Shown here: positions 10,856-22,274 of the stretch, piece by piece
Numbering within the stretch: the first letter of the stretch is position 1
How the letters are laid out: each line of letters begins with the position of its first letter
NCBI GenBank assembly: GCA_012656075.1
Contig: JAAKBF010000009.1
Coordinates: 1,116,001 to 1,180,000 of the forward strand
Direction of reading: 5' to 3'
Length of the DNA stretch: 64,000 nt
DNA from: Phytophthora hibernalis
Taxonomy: Eukaryota > Oomycota > Peronosporomycetes > Peronosporales > Peronosporaceae
Program-made: the position numbers and the translations under genes
The notes under the pieces: generated by a model
What the model was told of the DNA's origin: nothing
Database searches by the model: none
The model's input: only the letters and a program-made list of their open reading frames with translations

Positions 10856-13002
10856 TCAGCAAACCATCTCAATTTCCATCTTAGCGTTGGCCAAACAAAC
10901 AAGTTCCTCTTTCAATTGTTGGCGCTCGGCGGTCTTGTGCTCTGAATCCTTCATACAGCGCGCGAGTTTTCGTCCGTCAAACCGTTGAGTTCGTTCGCCA
11001 TTTCAGCAACAAACTTTCGGAGTACTAAATCATTCAGCCGCATTGGAATCGTATCCACAAACCGAGGCACCGCCACATCCAAGTACGCTTCCAACGCCAC
11101 CTGCATCTCCAGTGCCTCACGATCTTCAGTAGCTAGTGTCATCGCTGCAACCGCCTTCATCACCTCTGCGAGTACAACTTTTCCATCCGCACCGACAGGA
11201 ACAGCAGTCTTGACCTTCTCTTGGATAGCTTTCGAGCGCTGCTGATCCAGCTCATCAAAAGACGGTCGTCTTGAGTATACGGGCGTCCTTCGGCTTGCAG
11301 CAGGGCGTTCATCTCTTGATCGGCAGCTTCAACCACGCGGTCAAGAACATCAGCAGCCGTGCTTCGGATGAACTGCACCACTCGAGAGGTAGCACGAACC
11401 TCACCAGCCACGAAATCCGACACAACTTCGTCTGCTTCTGGTAAGCACCCAACAGTGTTTGGGTTGGTGTCCTCCACTTGTCCACGCACTGTCGGAACAA
11501 GTTGCAAAAGACCTGGTAGGACGGAAAAATTGCGAGCTCGTCGCCTCGGTTCTCGCGAATAAACTGCTTCAGCACAGCGCGTTCATCAAACCGCCAATGG
11601 TTCTTCGATTTCCACTGGTTATCGAACTCCTTGCAGCAAATATCCGTTCCGTTGATTCCTTTCACGATTCCGCTGCGCCACTTATCCTCAATTTCAATTT
11701 GCACGGTATCTCCGACTGCGACTTCCTCTTGACTCTCTTTGCCTCCAGTCCCGACAATGTGGTCCTTCGTTTGATAAATTGACCCCCGAAGATCAGCTTC
11801 CTTCACACGAAGCACAGCTCGAAGTCGAGCGTTAATCTCGTGGTGACTCTCAGCCGTTGTGGGTTTCTTTGCCGAGTCGGAAGCTGGTAACACGTCGTAC
11901 TGCCCAGACATGGCAGCTTCCATCAGCCGTAGATATTGGTCGATCCACTTGCTAAATTGTTGACGTTGGGCTGCCGGAGACTCCAACGGTGTACCAAGCT
12001 TCGACAGAGCTTTCCGCGTCTCACTTATACGACAACAGATCTCCGTGATCACCTTGGGCAATGACTGACGGATATTATCCTGCAGAATCGCCACCAACCG
12101 CTCACTCAACCTCGGAACTCCCCAATACTGCGGCGATAGTCGCTGCCAGTACTCGTGTTGCCCGAAGAACGTCATTTCATTTGCCACGCCCTTCTCAATA
12201 CTGGTACCTTTAGCCAACTCGCGCTGACTACGGCATTTGACCGCGTGGTAACCCAAATTCATGTGCTTCTTCTTGTTCAGTAACAACTCGTGCACTGCCA
12301 ACTCCGCGCCAGCATCCACCAAATCCACCTTCGTCACCACAGCAATCGTTCGAGTACCTTTCGGATCCGCTTCTAGAGCAGCCTGCAGAATTTCCGTATT
12401 GTGCATATCCACATTGGCTGGTACGACAGCAATGATCACCGTACGCTCCTGCTGCATGTAGCGATCCACCATTTGACGCACTCGGAATGATACTCTGGTC
12501 TTCGTGGTCACCCACCGTGCGTACCAGTCCTGGTAGATCAGTGAGAGTGAGGTTGGGTAGGTCGGGGCCACTCATCTCGATCACGATCTGGTCGTCGCTA
12601 ATGTATTGGCCTTCGTTCACGAGTTTCTGGGTGAGTTTGGTGATAGCGTCAGGGACATCTTCCAATCTCTGTAGGTCTTCCTTCTCTTCACCCTCGTTGG
12701 ACGAGTTGTCAACACCAATACTGACAGAATGAAATCGGACAAGGCGGACGTTGCCACGGAAGTTATCAGCTCTGGAAAGAACAAGTTGCGTGGGACATCT
12801 CGTAGTGAGTTGGTCGGAAGACGGAAACGATACCCCGAGTGCCGACAATAGGGACGACTTGCCACTGGAGGTGTCGCCCATGACGGCGATCTGTGGAGCT
12901 CGACGTACTGGCCAAGACCGATATCTCGCAGCTTATCAATCAGCTTTCGCTCTTCTTGGGCCTTCACATGGGCGAACAGGTTCGTCTTGGGGTCTTGGTC
13001 AT
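10856..13002 (-). CDS. Mx-like dynamin GTPase, copy D
   Basis: Start inferred at ATG 13002 (MTKT..., matching copy C) and stop TGA at 10856-10858. Domain order equals copy C: G domain, bundle/stalk (GVPRLSERLVAILQDN), Tudor/agenet-like insert (VAVGDTVQIEIEDKWRSG, about 11590-11745), stalk (RGDELAIFPSYQVF) and GED-like end (FVDTIPMRLNDLVL, then a tail ending EIEMVC). Frame breaks near 12985, 12890, 12837, 12482, 11450, 11260 and 10970 coincide with shortened homopolymers or with GAG in place of GAGAG. The intact frames on either side read as good protein. From about 12138 to 12882 the DNA nearly equals copy C; outside that the two diverge clearly. Confidence 0.72.
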
Positions 13003-13189
13003 CTTGGCTAGGTAGCGACGTAGTGTGCTCCACTTGGCAAGTTGAGGAATACGATAACCTTTGTAGCTCGTTGGTCGAGCTTTCAATCAACCAGACTATT
13101 CTCCATATACACTCGAAAAAATCCCGACAGACTAAAAGCGATGGACGTCTATCGACTTGCAGAGTACACAATGAAATTTTCTTATCAAA

Positions 13190-16100
13190 TCAATTCTGTA
13201 CCAGCACGAGATCAAAAGTACTTAAAAACACCTCGGCGCTCTTGATAACGCCATGTTGTTTCATTTCCATCGCGAACCAGTTCGTCAGCTCCTCTTCCAT
13301 GAGAAGAGTCTCGTTTCGAGGACATGCTGCTTCGTCTGGCGCTCTCTTGGGTTTTGGTGCTGTTCGACCTCCAAAGTAAAGTCGATCTTTCAGCTGTGCC
13401 GCGTAGTTTCGCCATTGTTGAGCCAACGAAATCTCCTTCTCTCGGATGCGAAAATTAAAGCAGACGAAGAGAAGAAAGCCATAGCGGCTATCATACTCGA
13501 CCTCGACTTCCACCGGGATCCCGGGCTCCAGCATTCCCGCAGCAACTCCAGCACTGAATGGCGACACCGAATTTCCCGCTAGAGTACCAGCAACGCTGGC
13601 CACATCTCGGTTGTTACCGGTACGTGCTCGCAGTTTCCCGAACGCTTTCAAGACTAGGTCCTTGAGCTTGTGCTTCCACGAAAGAGAACTATTCAAGAAG
13701 GCGATACTCCTGCGCGGGTGAGCGCGTTCGTCGTTGCAAGCTTGTAGACCCAGATCTTTCCACACAACACGGCGCACTTCCGAAGCAAGTTGAGAAACAC
13801 TCTCTTGTTTGTCAAGCACCCGGGTCCCCAGGAACATCTCGAATTTTTCGACGTCGATTGCCTTATTCACCTTGATCCGCAGTGTTCGCCGTCCGTACTC
13901 GACTTCATGACTCTTTTTTTCTTGTATCGGATCAACGCGTAGACACATCCAGCCATCCAAAACATATTGAGCACGAAGAACAAGAGAGGCACCTCGATGA
14001 TGGTTTTTGCAAAAGCTGTCTCCACCCATTTGGGCATTTCTGCATTCAAGGTTCCGCCTGGAACGCGGTCCAAGAGCGTGAACGCAAAGCTGCCAGCAAG
14101 GAGCACCTGTACCAGCTCGAGGGATGAACCGCACTGCTCAACGGCCAACGACGAGTCTGCGAGCACTTTGGTGTTGCCTTCGACAGTTTTGAAAATGTCT
14201 TCCAGCTCGGACGTGTTGAGTACCTCCGCCATCTGCCGCAAGTTGACGATCTCGTATTTTGCGCCATGCACAAGTTTCTCTAGATCCCGTGCGCGAAGGA
14301 GGATATCATGGTGCTGTTTCTTTAGGTCGAGGTAGCTGAAGATTGACTCCTCCTCTTCTGTTGCGTTTGGCGATTTTTGAGGAATCTTGACGAACTCGAG
14401 CGACTCGAGCAGATACCCCAGCGTATCGGTAAACTGAACATACAAAAACAACGAATCTGTTAGTAAGAGCATGCATGACACATATACAAGTTCTCACTTA
14501 CCAGAATGAGGTCGTTTGTCGCTTGATTCAACTTGCCTCGTATGGTGACGAGGTGGTGGGGGTCTTCTTTTGCTCGGAAAATGAGTTCTCGGATGTGCTT
14601 GAGTAGTTCCTCGAGCACGAAGATTCTCGTGAAGAAGCTACGTAGGAACATTTCACGGCACAGAAGTGAAAAGTACGAGATGAACACTTTCTCAAAGCGC
14701 TTGGAGGCGGAGCCGGCGATCAGCATGCCATCTCGACCGACTATCAGCACGCTGTCCTCGCCTATATCGTATGCACAGTGGATATCTCCCAGCACCTGCT
14801 TCAGCTCGTTCTCAAAGTCGCCTCGGTCCATGTATTCCAACCCTGGCATGAACGGGTCGATCTGGTCGGCCATGATCATGTTAAACTTGCCACGATTCGC
14901 GATATCGCCTAGAATACCATGTCGAGCAAGCTTGTTTGATACGAAGACAGCAGATCGTCCATAATTTCAGATGAGTCTTGGTGGATATCAACCAACAATC
15001 GCGACAACAAGTCCACTGAGATGCGGTCTGCTCTTTTGTCCAAGATAGCGTCCACCTTGATCCCGTAAAAGATGGTTCCGTCCACGTTGAGATGAATACC
15101 AAAGTTCTCGACCTGTACGATTCCATCGTCTTCTGGGAAATTGATCTCGGCCTCGAAGTTGATGTATCGCACGGGGTCATAGTCGAGAATTCGCACTTCC
15201 GTTAGTCCTGGAGGCACTTCGAACTGAGTATCCGTCGGACGATCATCGATAAGCGAAGTGAAGAGCCCTCCCTGGCATCGATCCATAGACCCGAGTCGCT
15301 CGTTCAGTGCGACGATCTGGTTCGACCCGAACGGGATCCACTCACCCACAAGACACACGGGGTTAGCCAGCACTATCGCTTCGGAAAGCGTATCACGAAT
15401 GTTAGATTGTCCGCTGGCAGCTTCCAATGCTCGATGTGCATTCGACGACAATTGCTGGTAAGCTTCCAGGTTGCGTACGCATTGAGGAACGAAAGGGCTG
15501 GACACGTACGACACGTCCTCGGTTTCGGTCACTCCAGAATATCGGAAGTACCCGATGGACTCTAGGATAAAGCGGCCTTCTTCATTGAAATCCGGTTCTT
15601 CTTCAGTAGCCTGGATGTCTCCAGTTAGCACCGCAGTAAGCTGCTTACCGCTGCCTTTTGAAAACGTCCACGCAGGAGCATTTACCTCGGAAGTGGTCAT
15701 GGGATCTGGTGGGTCTTTGATCGGGATGTAGCGGATCTTGAGAAGCTCGCGTCGATACGGTTTGGGGGCGAAGATAAAGGCGTCGACGTTTGCCTTGAGC
15801 TCCTTGCTGACTTGAGACAAAAGCTGAAGTCCACGTATAGAAACCTGGAAGGCTGTGACGGAGTGGTAATCCTTGGTGGAGAGCTTGAGGCCGTTGATAA
15901 GGTTCGCTTCACGCAGATCATCGATGGCAGACTTGCCGTCCTGAGTCGTGTTCATCCAGATGCGTTTCGGTCGCCCTTCCTGTGCGATGACCATGGCTGC
16001 TGGTGCGTAGTCGAAGTTCAGCCCTCCGGCAGCGATACCCTCGTACATCAGGACGAGTAGAGGGATCTGTCGAATCCAAGACTCTTTGTCTTCTTTCGTG

Positions 16101-16806
16101 CGTGCACACACAGCATACCTTGACAACATGTAGAGCAGCATCACATGGTCGGTCGGCCACGTCTCCTCACAGTACGCCCAGTGTCGTCACCTTCCTTGGA
16201 CATCTCCGGCAGGGTGAAGGTCAATTCGTCCGAATCCCCCGCTTCCTCTTCATTACCACTACCGGTAGCTACCAGGGAGCTAGTATCTCCTTCCGGAAGA
16301 GGCGAATTGGACCCGGACGGACCGATTTGTCTCGACATGCGAGACCCACGCGACCCACTGTTGTTTCTGCCCATGGACATTGTTTGTCGACGATACGGCT
16401 GAGCAGGAGCTGCAGATCCATCAGTTGGTTTCATGAGACCCGAAGCAGTGCGTGGATCTACTTCATTTCGGGGAGATCGGACTCGGGTCGACATGGTGCG
16501 TGGGGTGAGTCCCTGAGCTTGTTGCTGCGATGACGGAGGATGAGGTGACTTGCTTTCATCTACAGAGGGGGCTATGCCACCACCTTGGAGATCACCATTT
16601 TCAGGCGACTCAGACGTCGACTCAACAGGGCGAGAGGCCATCGGCTGCTGCCTTGGTGACACTGGAGGCTCGGGAGGTTTCGGAATGAGACGATAGGCGG
16701 GGCTAATGGAGCCGCTCGTAGTAGGGCTTTGCTGTCTGGGAGACTCCTCGATGATCTCGTCGAGGTGCGGGATCTGGCCTGGAAGAGGGCGATCTCTAGT
16801 TGCCAT
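13190..16806 (-). CDS. Large conserved membrane protein with two C-proximal TM segments, unknown function
   Basis: Probable start ATG 16806 (MATRDRPLPGQIPHLDEII). About 220 residues of Pro/Ser/Gln-rich, probably disordered sequence come first. A long globular region follows (for example FDYAPAAMVIAQEGRPKRIW), including a segment ending ARTKEDKESWIRQI that resembles the last helix of a PH domain. Next comes a helical, coiled region (LREMFLRSFFTRIFVLEELL; LEKLVHGAKYEIVNLRQMAE). Then two hydrophobic spans separated by about 25 residues (LELVQVLLAGSFAFTLL and PLLFFVLNMFWMAGCVYAL), and about 230 further residues. The helical bundle plus TM hairpin recalls CorA-type channels, but no GMN motif was seen, so I do not assign transport. 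An intron of about 50-60 bases near 14465-14500 is likely. Frame changes near 16180, 14945 and 13915 (a run of seven T) look like indels. Confidence 0.55.
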
Positions 16807-16992
16807 CCATCTGAGAAGATGGCAACGGGTGGGCGAGGAAGAAGTTAGTTCGGGAATGGCACGCCCACTGCGACTTCCCAAGATAAGTCGTTTCACGGGA
16901 TCATTTGGAGAGCTCTCTAACTTGTAGTCGTTGAAAACCAAAGCAGGCCCCCACCCCGTCGCAGAGGACAACAATGCCCACTTCAACTAGTT

Positions 16993-17313
16993 TTGACCAC
17001 CGCAGACGGCGCCGTTGGCAAAGCCTCGGTACTCATTAGCTGTTCACAAACTGTTTTTGTTGCCCTGGGGCGTGTTCGTAGCAAGCGAAAGACGATAAAG
17101 AAATTCAAGCCGCGCTCGTCGAAGATAGCGAGGATCGAGAGGCTCCAGAAGCTCACGAGGGAGCTGAAGGACACGGAGTCAGACTTCGTGGCACTGGAGG
17201 TGTCAACGGAGGTTGGATCGGACGAGGATGACGAAGACACCGAAGAGGACGAGAAGGAGGAAGAGGCCTCGACGCACAGCATGGAGACGAGATCCCAAGT
17301 GAAGAAAAAATGA
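16993..17313 (+). CDS. Small acidic, lysine-tailed hypothetical protein
   Basis: An open frame ending at TGA 17313. Its C-terminal 70 residues look real: a helical stretch (RIERLQKLTRELKDTESDF), an Asp/Glu run and the basic end RSQVKKK. The 5' end has no in-frame ATG, so a start or an upstream exon is missing. It lies divergently beside the large membrane protein gene. No family recognised. Confidence 0.35.
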   Translation: MTTADGAVGKASVLISCSQTVFVALGRVRSKRKTIKKFKPRSSKIARIERLQKLTRELKDTESDFVALEVSTEVGSDEDDEDTEEDEKEEEASTHSMETRSQVKKK

Positions 17314-17475
17314 AGTGCGGTGTGTTATCTGCTAGGTGTCGTGCAGTCACAGTTCAGCTACAGTGTGATGGTTAATGATGTGAAGGAGACTTTTTCAAAA
17401 AGGCAACTTCTTTGACATAATCTGTATGACTAACTTCAATTTTCCAACCGTAATCAACATTCACATGTCTCATCA

Positions 17476-18718
17476 ATGGAATTTGGTCGCAACGTCAAGC
17501 GTCATTTGACAATTATGGTGGCGATCAGCGAGTCCGAGCGCGAGGAGTTCGACGATGTCCTGGGCAGCGGAGGCATCTTCCGCAAGATGCTGACGGTGAA
17601 CACGGACGGCATCCAAGCAGGTAACACGCTCGTGCACCCCACCCCCATTCGCATTGTATTCATCGAGATCTCGCCACTTTGCCAAAGTATTGACACGTGG
17701 AGCTCTCTTGTAGAATTCGGAGAGGAAGTGGGCGTGAAATACTCGACGTGGGTGCTCAATTCGGGGAAGAAGGTGGTGACGGACGAGGCCCGCAAGTTTC
17801 GCATCGGAGACGGCGAAGTGATGCCCGGTACGAGCTTTTTACTGCAGTTTTGCTGCATGATCAGAGGAGACTAAGTCGCTTTCCTGTCTGTGACGCAGCA
17901 CTGGAGCTCGTGGCCAAGATGATGCACGTGGGGAAGTGTGTGAAGTGCGCTGTGACGCACGGTTCGCCTATGGAGATGTGGGGCTGGAGCCGCACGTGGC
18001 TCCGGGGGCCGAGATGAAGCTGGTGGTGGAGCTCTGCCGCGTGGGGAAGAAGATCACGGCCGAAATGGGTTCCCAGGAGCTGATCGTGGAGGCCACGCAG
18101 AAGAAGGAGAGCGGCAATCGCTACTTCAAGGAGAAGAACTACGAGCAGGCAGCCAAGCTGTACAAGCGCGCGCTGAAGCTGCTGGAGACCTTTGAACACT
18201 CGGAAGAGGACGCCGCGCAGTGCAAGGACCTGCTCCTCGCGCTGGGCAACAATGTGGGCAACGTGCAGCACAAGCTCAAGCAGTTTAAGGAGGCGCGCCA
18301 GTCCAGTCTCGAGGTGCTGCAGCTCGACCCGACGAACGTCAAGGCCATGTACCGCGTGGGCCAGATCGCGCTGGACCAGAACGAGTTTGAGGAGGCCAAC
18401 ATGTTCATGCGTAAGGCGCTCGAGATTGAACCGAAGAACGCCAAGGTGCGCCAGTCGCTGGTGCAGATGAAGAAGAAGAAGCGCGACCTGAAGGCGCTGG
18501 AGAGGAAGCTGTACGCGAAGCTGGGCGGCAACGACGCGACCGAGACGACAGAAACTAGCAAGGCCGCAGCGCTGTTGGCGCGTGTTCGACAGAATCCAGC
18601 GCTTGTCGCCGCTGTACTCACCGTTGTGATTGCGATCCTCATGTACGTGTATATCGGAAAGCCGAACTACGAGGTGCTTGAGGAGGTCGTCACGGATTCT
18701 GCGCCACACGACGATTGA
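17476..18718 (+). CDS. FKBP-type isomerase-like protein with TPR repeats and C-terminal membrane anchor (FKBP8-like)
   Basis: Three exons: 17476-17620, 17714-17827 and 17899-18718, with GT-AG introns in compatible phases (GCAG|AA and CCCG|CA). Exons 1-3 give an FKBP-like domain (GSGGIFRKML; FGEEVGVKYSTWVL; ALELVAKMMHVG; ARFAYGDVG). Three TPR-like helix pairs follow (KESGNRYFKEKNYEQAAKLY; NVKAMYRVGQIALDQ), then a single C-terminal TM helix (LVAAVLTVVIAILMYVYI) and a short tail. This is the layout of FKBP8/FKBP38, tail-anchored in mitochondrial outer membrane or ER with chaperone-type roles; location here is inferred. One G is missing in a run near 17932, which breaks the frame between MMHVG and EVCEV. 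ATG 17515 is an alternative start. Confidence 0.8.
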
Positions 18719-19314
18719 AAATACGCTGGACCAGTGTCGTAAATACTGCTGCTAAGCACTCCGCCTCAAATCGAAATCGACTGCAGGTTGGAGCTAACAC
18801 CACGTGTGGACCAACCCATGCCTCGACAATCGTGCTAATATAATAGGCGTTCAGTGCCCTTCAACCTGTGGATTTAATCTGGTGTCGCTTTCCCGGTTTG
18901 CTTGAGGATTCGTACCTTCGATCTACTGTAGACGAAACATTCCTGCGGCTCCATTGCTCCAGGCTGGAGCAGCGGCTGAAGAAGAAATGGATAACGTTAA
19001 AAATCAAAGGCAACAAGTTGTTGTTGCCAACAACAGTCAAAAGGCAACACCAAGTGTAGCCATCGCGTCGCATCGCGTCACTTTCTGAAGCAAGTACCGT
19101 ACTTTACACCGCCATCGTATATCACCATCGTTTAAACGAATACCTTTCAAATTGAGTATTGGACCAATTACATTCTAAAGTTAAATACGTTCAATATCTA
19201 ATGTACCCGTGATTACAGCTATATTTCAGTGGCAGTTGCATTGCTCACGCGACTTGGCTGCTTGGATTGCAGACGAGCATATCGCCTGAAACCGCCCAGA
19301 ACATCCACGTGACC
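18719..19314. other. Intergenic region before the first ADH gene
   Basis: No gene seen. Moderately AT-rich after 19000. The last 100 bases should hold the promoter of the alcohol dehydrogenase starting at 19315; no strong initiator/FPR match. Confidence 0.4.
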
Positions 19315-20379
19315 ATGTCGGCAGGACCACGCACCATCAAGGCCCTTGCCTGCTTCGGCAAGAGCGATGAAGTCCAGCCCTGGGAGTACGAGTCCCGTCC
19401 ATTGGGCACCGAAGACGTGGAGATCAAAATCTCGCACTGTGGCATTTGCGGTTCGGACTTGCATGTGATCGACAGTGGCTGGAAGCCCACGCTGTACCCG
19501 TGTGTGGTAGGCCACGAGATCGTGGGCGAGGTGACCCAGGCCGGTGCCGACGTGAAGGACCTCAAGGTCGGCGACCGCGTGGGTGTCGGCGCACAGGTCT
19601 GGGCTTGCCTCAACAAGGACCCCACGACTCCATGCAAGGACTGCGCCAAGGGCACTGACGCCTACTGCCACGGCATCGTGAGCACGTACAACGCCAAGTA
19701 CAAAGACGGTAGCAAGACGTACGGCGGCTACGCTGAGTACGTGCGCGTTCTGGGCGCCTACGCCTTCAAGATCCCGGACAGCATCCCGTCGGACGCCGCG
19801 GCTCCGCTGTTGTGCGCCGGTACGACCGTCTTCACCCCGTTCAAGGAGGCGGGGGTGAAGCCTGGTGATCGTGTGGGAATTGTGGGCATTGGCGGACTGG
19901 GCCACATTGCCATTCAGTTCGCCAAGGCCATGGGCGCCGACGCCGTGGTGGCCTTCTCACGTTCGGCAAACAAGGAGGAGGAGGTGCGTCAGCTGGGCGC
20001 CGACGAGTTCGTCAACTACTCGGACCCCGAACAGGCCAAGGCGGCCGAGGGCTCCGTGGACATCCTGCTCATAACAGCCGACGCCGACGGCATGCCGTAC
20101 CAGTTGTTCCTGAGCTTCCTCGCGTCGCGCGGAACGTGCATCATGGTCGGCCTGCCCAACGACGAGGTCAAGTTCAAGCCCGCTCAGGTGGTCATGAAGG
20201 GCGCCAAGTTTGTGGGCAGTCACATCGGCAGCATCCAGGACGTCAAGGACATGCTCGCGCTCGCAGCCGAGAAGAACGTGCGACCTGTGATCCAGAAGAT
20301 GCCCATGAGCAAGGCCAACGAGGGCATCCAGATGCTGCGCGAGGGCAAAGTCCGCTACCGTATCGTGCTCGAGAACTAA
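19315..20379 (+). CDS. Zinc-dependent alcohol dehydrogenase, CAD type (ADH1)
   Basis: Intact frame of 354 residues. It belongs to the medium-chain dehydrogenase superfamily, cinnamyl-alcohol-dehydrogenase-like branch, which interconverts primary alcohols and aldehydes with NADP(H). Visible features: catalytic zinc ligands in HCGICGSDLH and GHEIVGEV and the LLCAG cysteine; four structural-zinc cysteines with unusual spacing (C-x8-C-x2-C-x7-C, from WACLNKD to DAYC); the nucleotide-binding GIGGLGH; and FSRS after the second strand, which favours NADP over NAD. The substrate cannot be read from sequence. It is the first of two complete tandem copies plus a relic on this strand. It is the most diverged of the copies here (for example YNAKYKDGSKTYGGYAEY). 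Confidence 0.88.
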   Translation: MSAGPRTIKALACFGKSDEVQPWEYESRPLGTEDVEIKISHCGICGSDLHVIDSGWKPTLYPCVVGHEIVGEVTQAGADVKDLKVGDRVGVGAQVWACLNKDPTTPCKDCAKGTDAYCHGIVSTYNAKYKDGSKTYGGYAEYVRVLGAYAFKIPDSIPSDAAAPLLCAGTTVFTPFKEAGVKPGDRVGIVGIGGLGHIAIQFAKAMGADAVVAFSRSANKEEEVRQLGADEFVNYSDPEQAKAAEGSVDILLITADADGMPYQLFLSFLASRGTCIMVGLPNDEVKFKPAQVVMKGAKFVGSHIGSIQDVKDMLALAAEKNVRPVIQKMPMSKANEGIQMLREGKVRYRIVLEN

Positions 20380-20980
20380 ATGGATAGAGGTGTATTCATG
20401 TAGCGAAGACTAGAGGAGCGTGCGGAAGTCGCTTCAACACTGTTCCCATTGCGTTGCATTCTTCCTGTTTTTTGGCATTGAACCATAGTACGGACCCCCC
20501 AGTGGCACTGGGCTAGTGCCTGTCTTGGTGGATGCATGCTCACACCCGGTGCGTCACCAGCAAATCGTGGGGTGACTCATACAGCAGCTTTCAGCTGACG
20601 TCTGAAGTTGAACTGCACAGCTGCGACAACTCAGTGCTCCTTGCTGCCTGCCAGGCAGCCTACAGGTACCCGGCGCTTTGATCCTTTCTTGCATGAAGCA
20701 AGTTGCGATATACTGTGTATGTAGAGAGACCATGGTGCATGCACACTGCATTGGTTTTAGTTTTTAGGTATCGGATACCTACACAGAGTCTTGTCAAGAC
20801 AGCAAGACAGTCGAGTTCGAGAGACCTGGTTTTGACCATTCATCTGCCTGAACACCATCCAACGGATTGGATCAACTTCTCTGTCCACGTCATCCCGAAT
20901 CGGGATTCCCGATTAGTAAAGCAAGGTGCCATGCGCAAGCAGGAAGCCACCATGTGCTGCGACCTCAAACACCTCACTGA
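20380..20980. other. Intergenic region between ADH1 and ADH2
   Basis: No gene recognised; small open frames have no protein-like character. The last part leads into a clear oomycete promoter core at 20981. Confidence 0.45.
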
Positions 20981-21000
20981 AGCTCACTTTGCAATTTGCC
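20981..21000 (+). promoter_or_regulatory. Oomycete initiator plus FPR core promoter of ADH2
   Basis: GCTCACTTTGCAATTT followed by GCC matches the known oomycete initiator and flanking promoter region (about GCTCATTYYNCAWTTT). It lies 26 bases before the ATG at 21026. The same 16 bases occur upstream of the pectin methylesterase gene. Confidence 0.7.
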
Positions 21001-21025
21001 AACAACTTCCCAGACAACCGTAACG

Positions 21026-22092
21026 ATGTCCACCGCCCCGAGAACCATCAACGCCTACGCTTCCTTCGGCAAGGACGAGGAAGTTAAGCCCTGGCAGTAC
21101 CAGTCCCGTCCGGTGGGCGATGAGGATGTCGAGATCAAGATTTCGCACTGTGGTATTTGTGGCTCGGACCTGCACACCATTGAGAGCGGATGGGGTCCGT
21201 CGACGTACCCGTGCGTGGTCGGCCACGAGATCGTAGGTGAGGTGACGGTCGCTGGTGACAAGGTGAAGGACCTCAAGGTGGGCGACCGTGTGGGTGTGGG
21301 TGCCCAGGTTTGGGCTTGTCTGAACAAGGACCCCAGTGCTCCCTGCAAGGAGTGTGCTAGTGGTGACGACGCCTACTGCGCGCACAAGGTCTGGACCTAC
21401 AACGACACGTACAAGAACGACGGCGCCATCTCGTACGGCGGATACGCCGACTACGTTCGCGTTGCTCACGAGTATGCCTTCAAGATCCCGGACAACCTGC
21501 CGTCCGACGTTGCGGCGCCGCTGCTGTGCGCTGGTGCCACCGTGTTCACGCCTCTCAAGGAGGCTGGGGTGAAGCCCGGCAAGCGTGTCGGTGTGGTTGG
21601 CATTGGTGGCCTGGGTCACCTTGGCATCCAGTTCGCCAATGCCATGGGCGCTGACGCTGTCGTTGCATTCTCCCGCTCGTCCAACAAGGAGGCCGAGGTG
21701 CGTGCTCTGGGTGCGACGGAGTTCGTGGTGTACACGGACGACAAGCAGGCTGCTGCTGCCGCCGGTTCGGTCGATGTGCTATTGATCTGCGCCAACGCCG
21801 ACAACATGCCGTACACACAGTTCCTGAGCTTCCTGGCCGTCCGCGGATCGTGCATCATGGTGGGTCTGCCGAACGACGAGATCAAGTTCAACGCCTTTGG
21901 CGTGGTTGGCAAGGGTGCCAAGTTCGTTGGCAGCAACATCGGCAGCATTCAGGACATCAAGGACATGCTGGAGGTTGCGTCGAAAAAGAACGTGCGTGCG
22001 GTGATCCAAAACTTCCCATGAGCAAGGTGAACGAGGGCATCGACATGGTTCGCAACGGCACGGTGCGCTACCGTGTGGTGCTCGAGAACTAA
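21026..22092 (+). CDS. Zinc-dependent alcohol dehydrogenase, CAD type (ADH2)
   Basis: About 355 residues with the same motifs as ADH1: HCGICGSDLH, GHEIVGEV, the widely spaced four-cysteine structural zinc loop (WACLNKDPSAPC...), GIGGLGHLG and FSRSSNK. The frame breaks once near 22012, where AAAAC should read AAAAAC. With that base the conserved ending PMSKVNEGIDMV to RYRVVLEN is restored, and the true stop is TAA at 22092. A strong initiator/FPR core sits 26 bases upstream of the ATG, so this copy is probably expressed. Confidence 0.85.
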
Positions 22093-22274
22093 GATGTGTT
22101 GTAGCGAGTAGGTCCATGTGAATCAATACATGCACTTACCTTTGAATGAATCTGTTGATTGCGACAGTGAGTTTTCGTATCATGGAAAGCTGCTTGGTTG
22201 TTATTGAAGTTGTTCTTGAAGCTGTTCGTGAAGCTCATTTGAAATCTGCTACGGAGGATTCACAAGCCAAGACC

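Noticed and set aside
16068..16119. Intron between GTATGC and GACAG in the large membrane protein
   Set aside because: The frame is open through the segment and removal would put the downstream exon out of frame.
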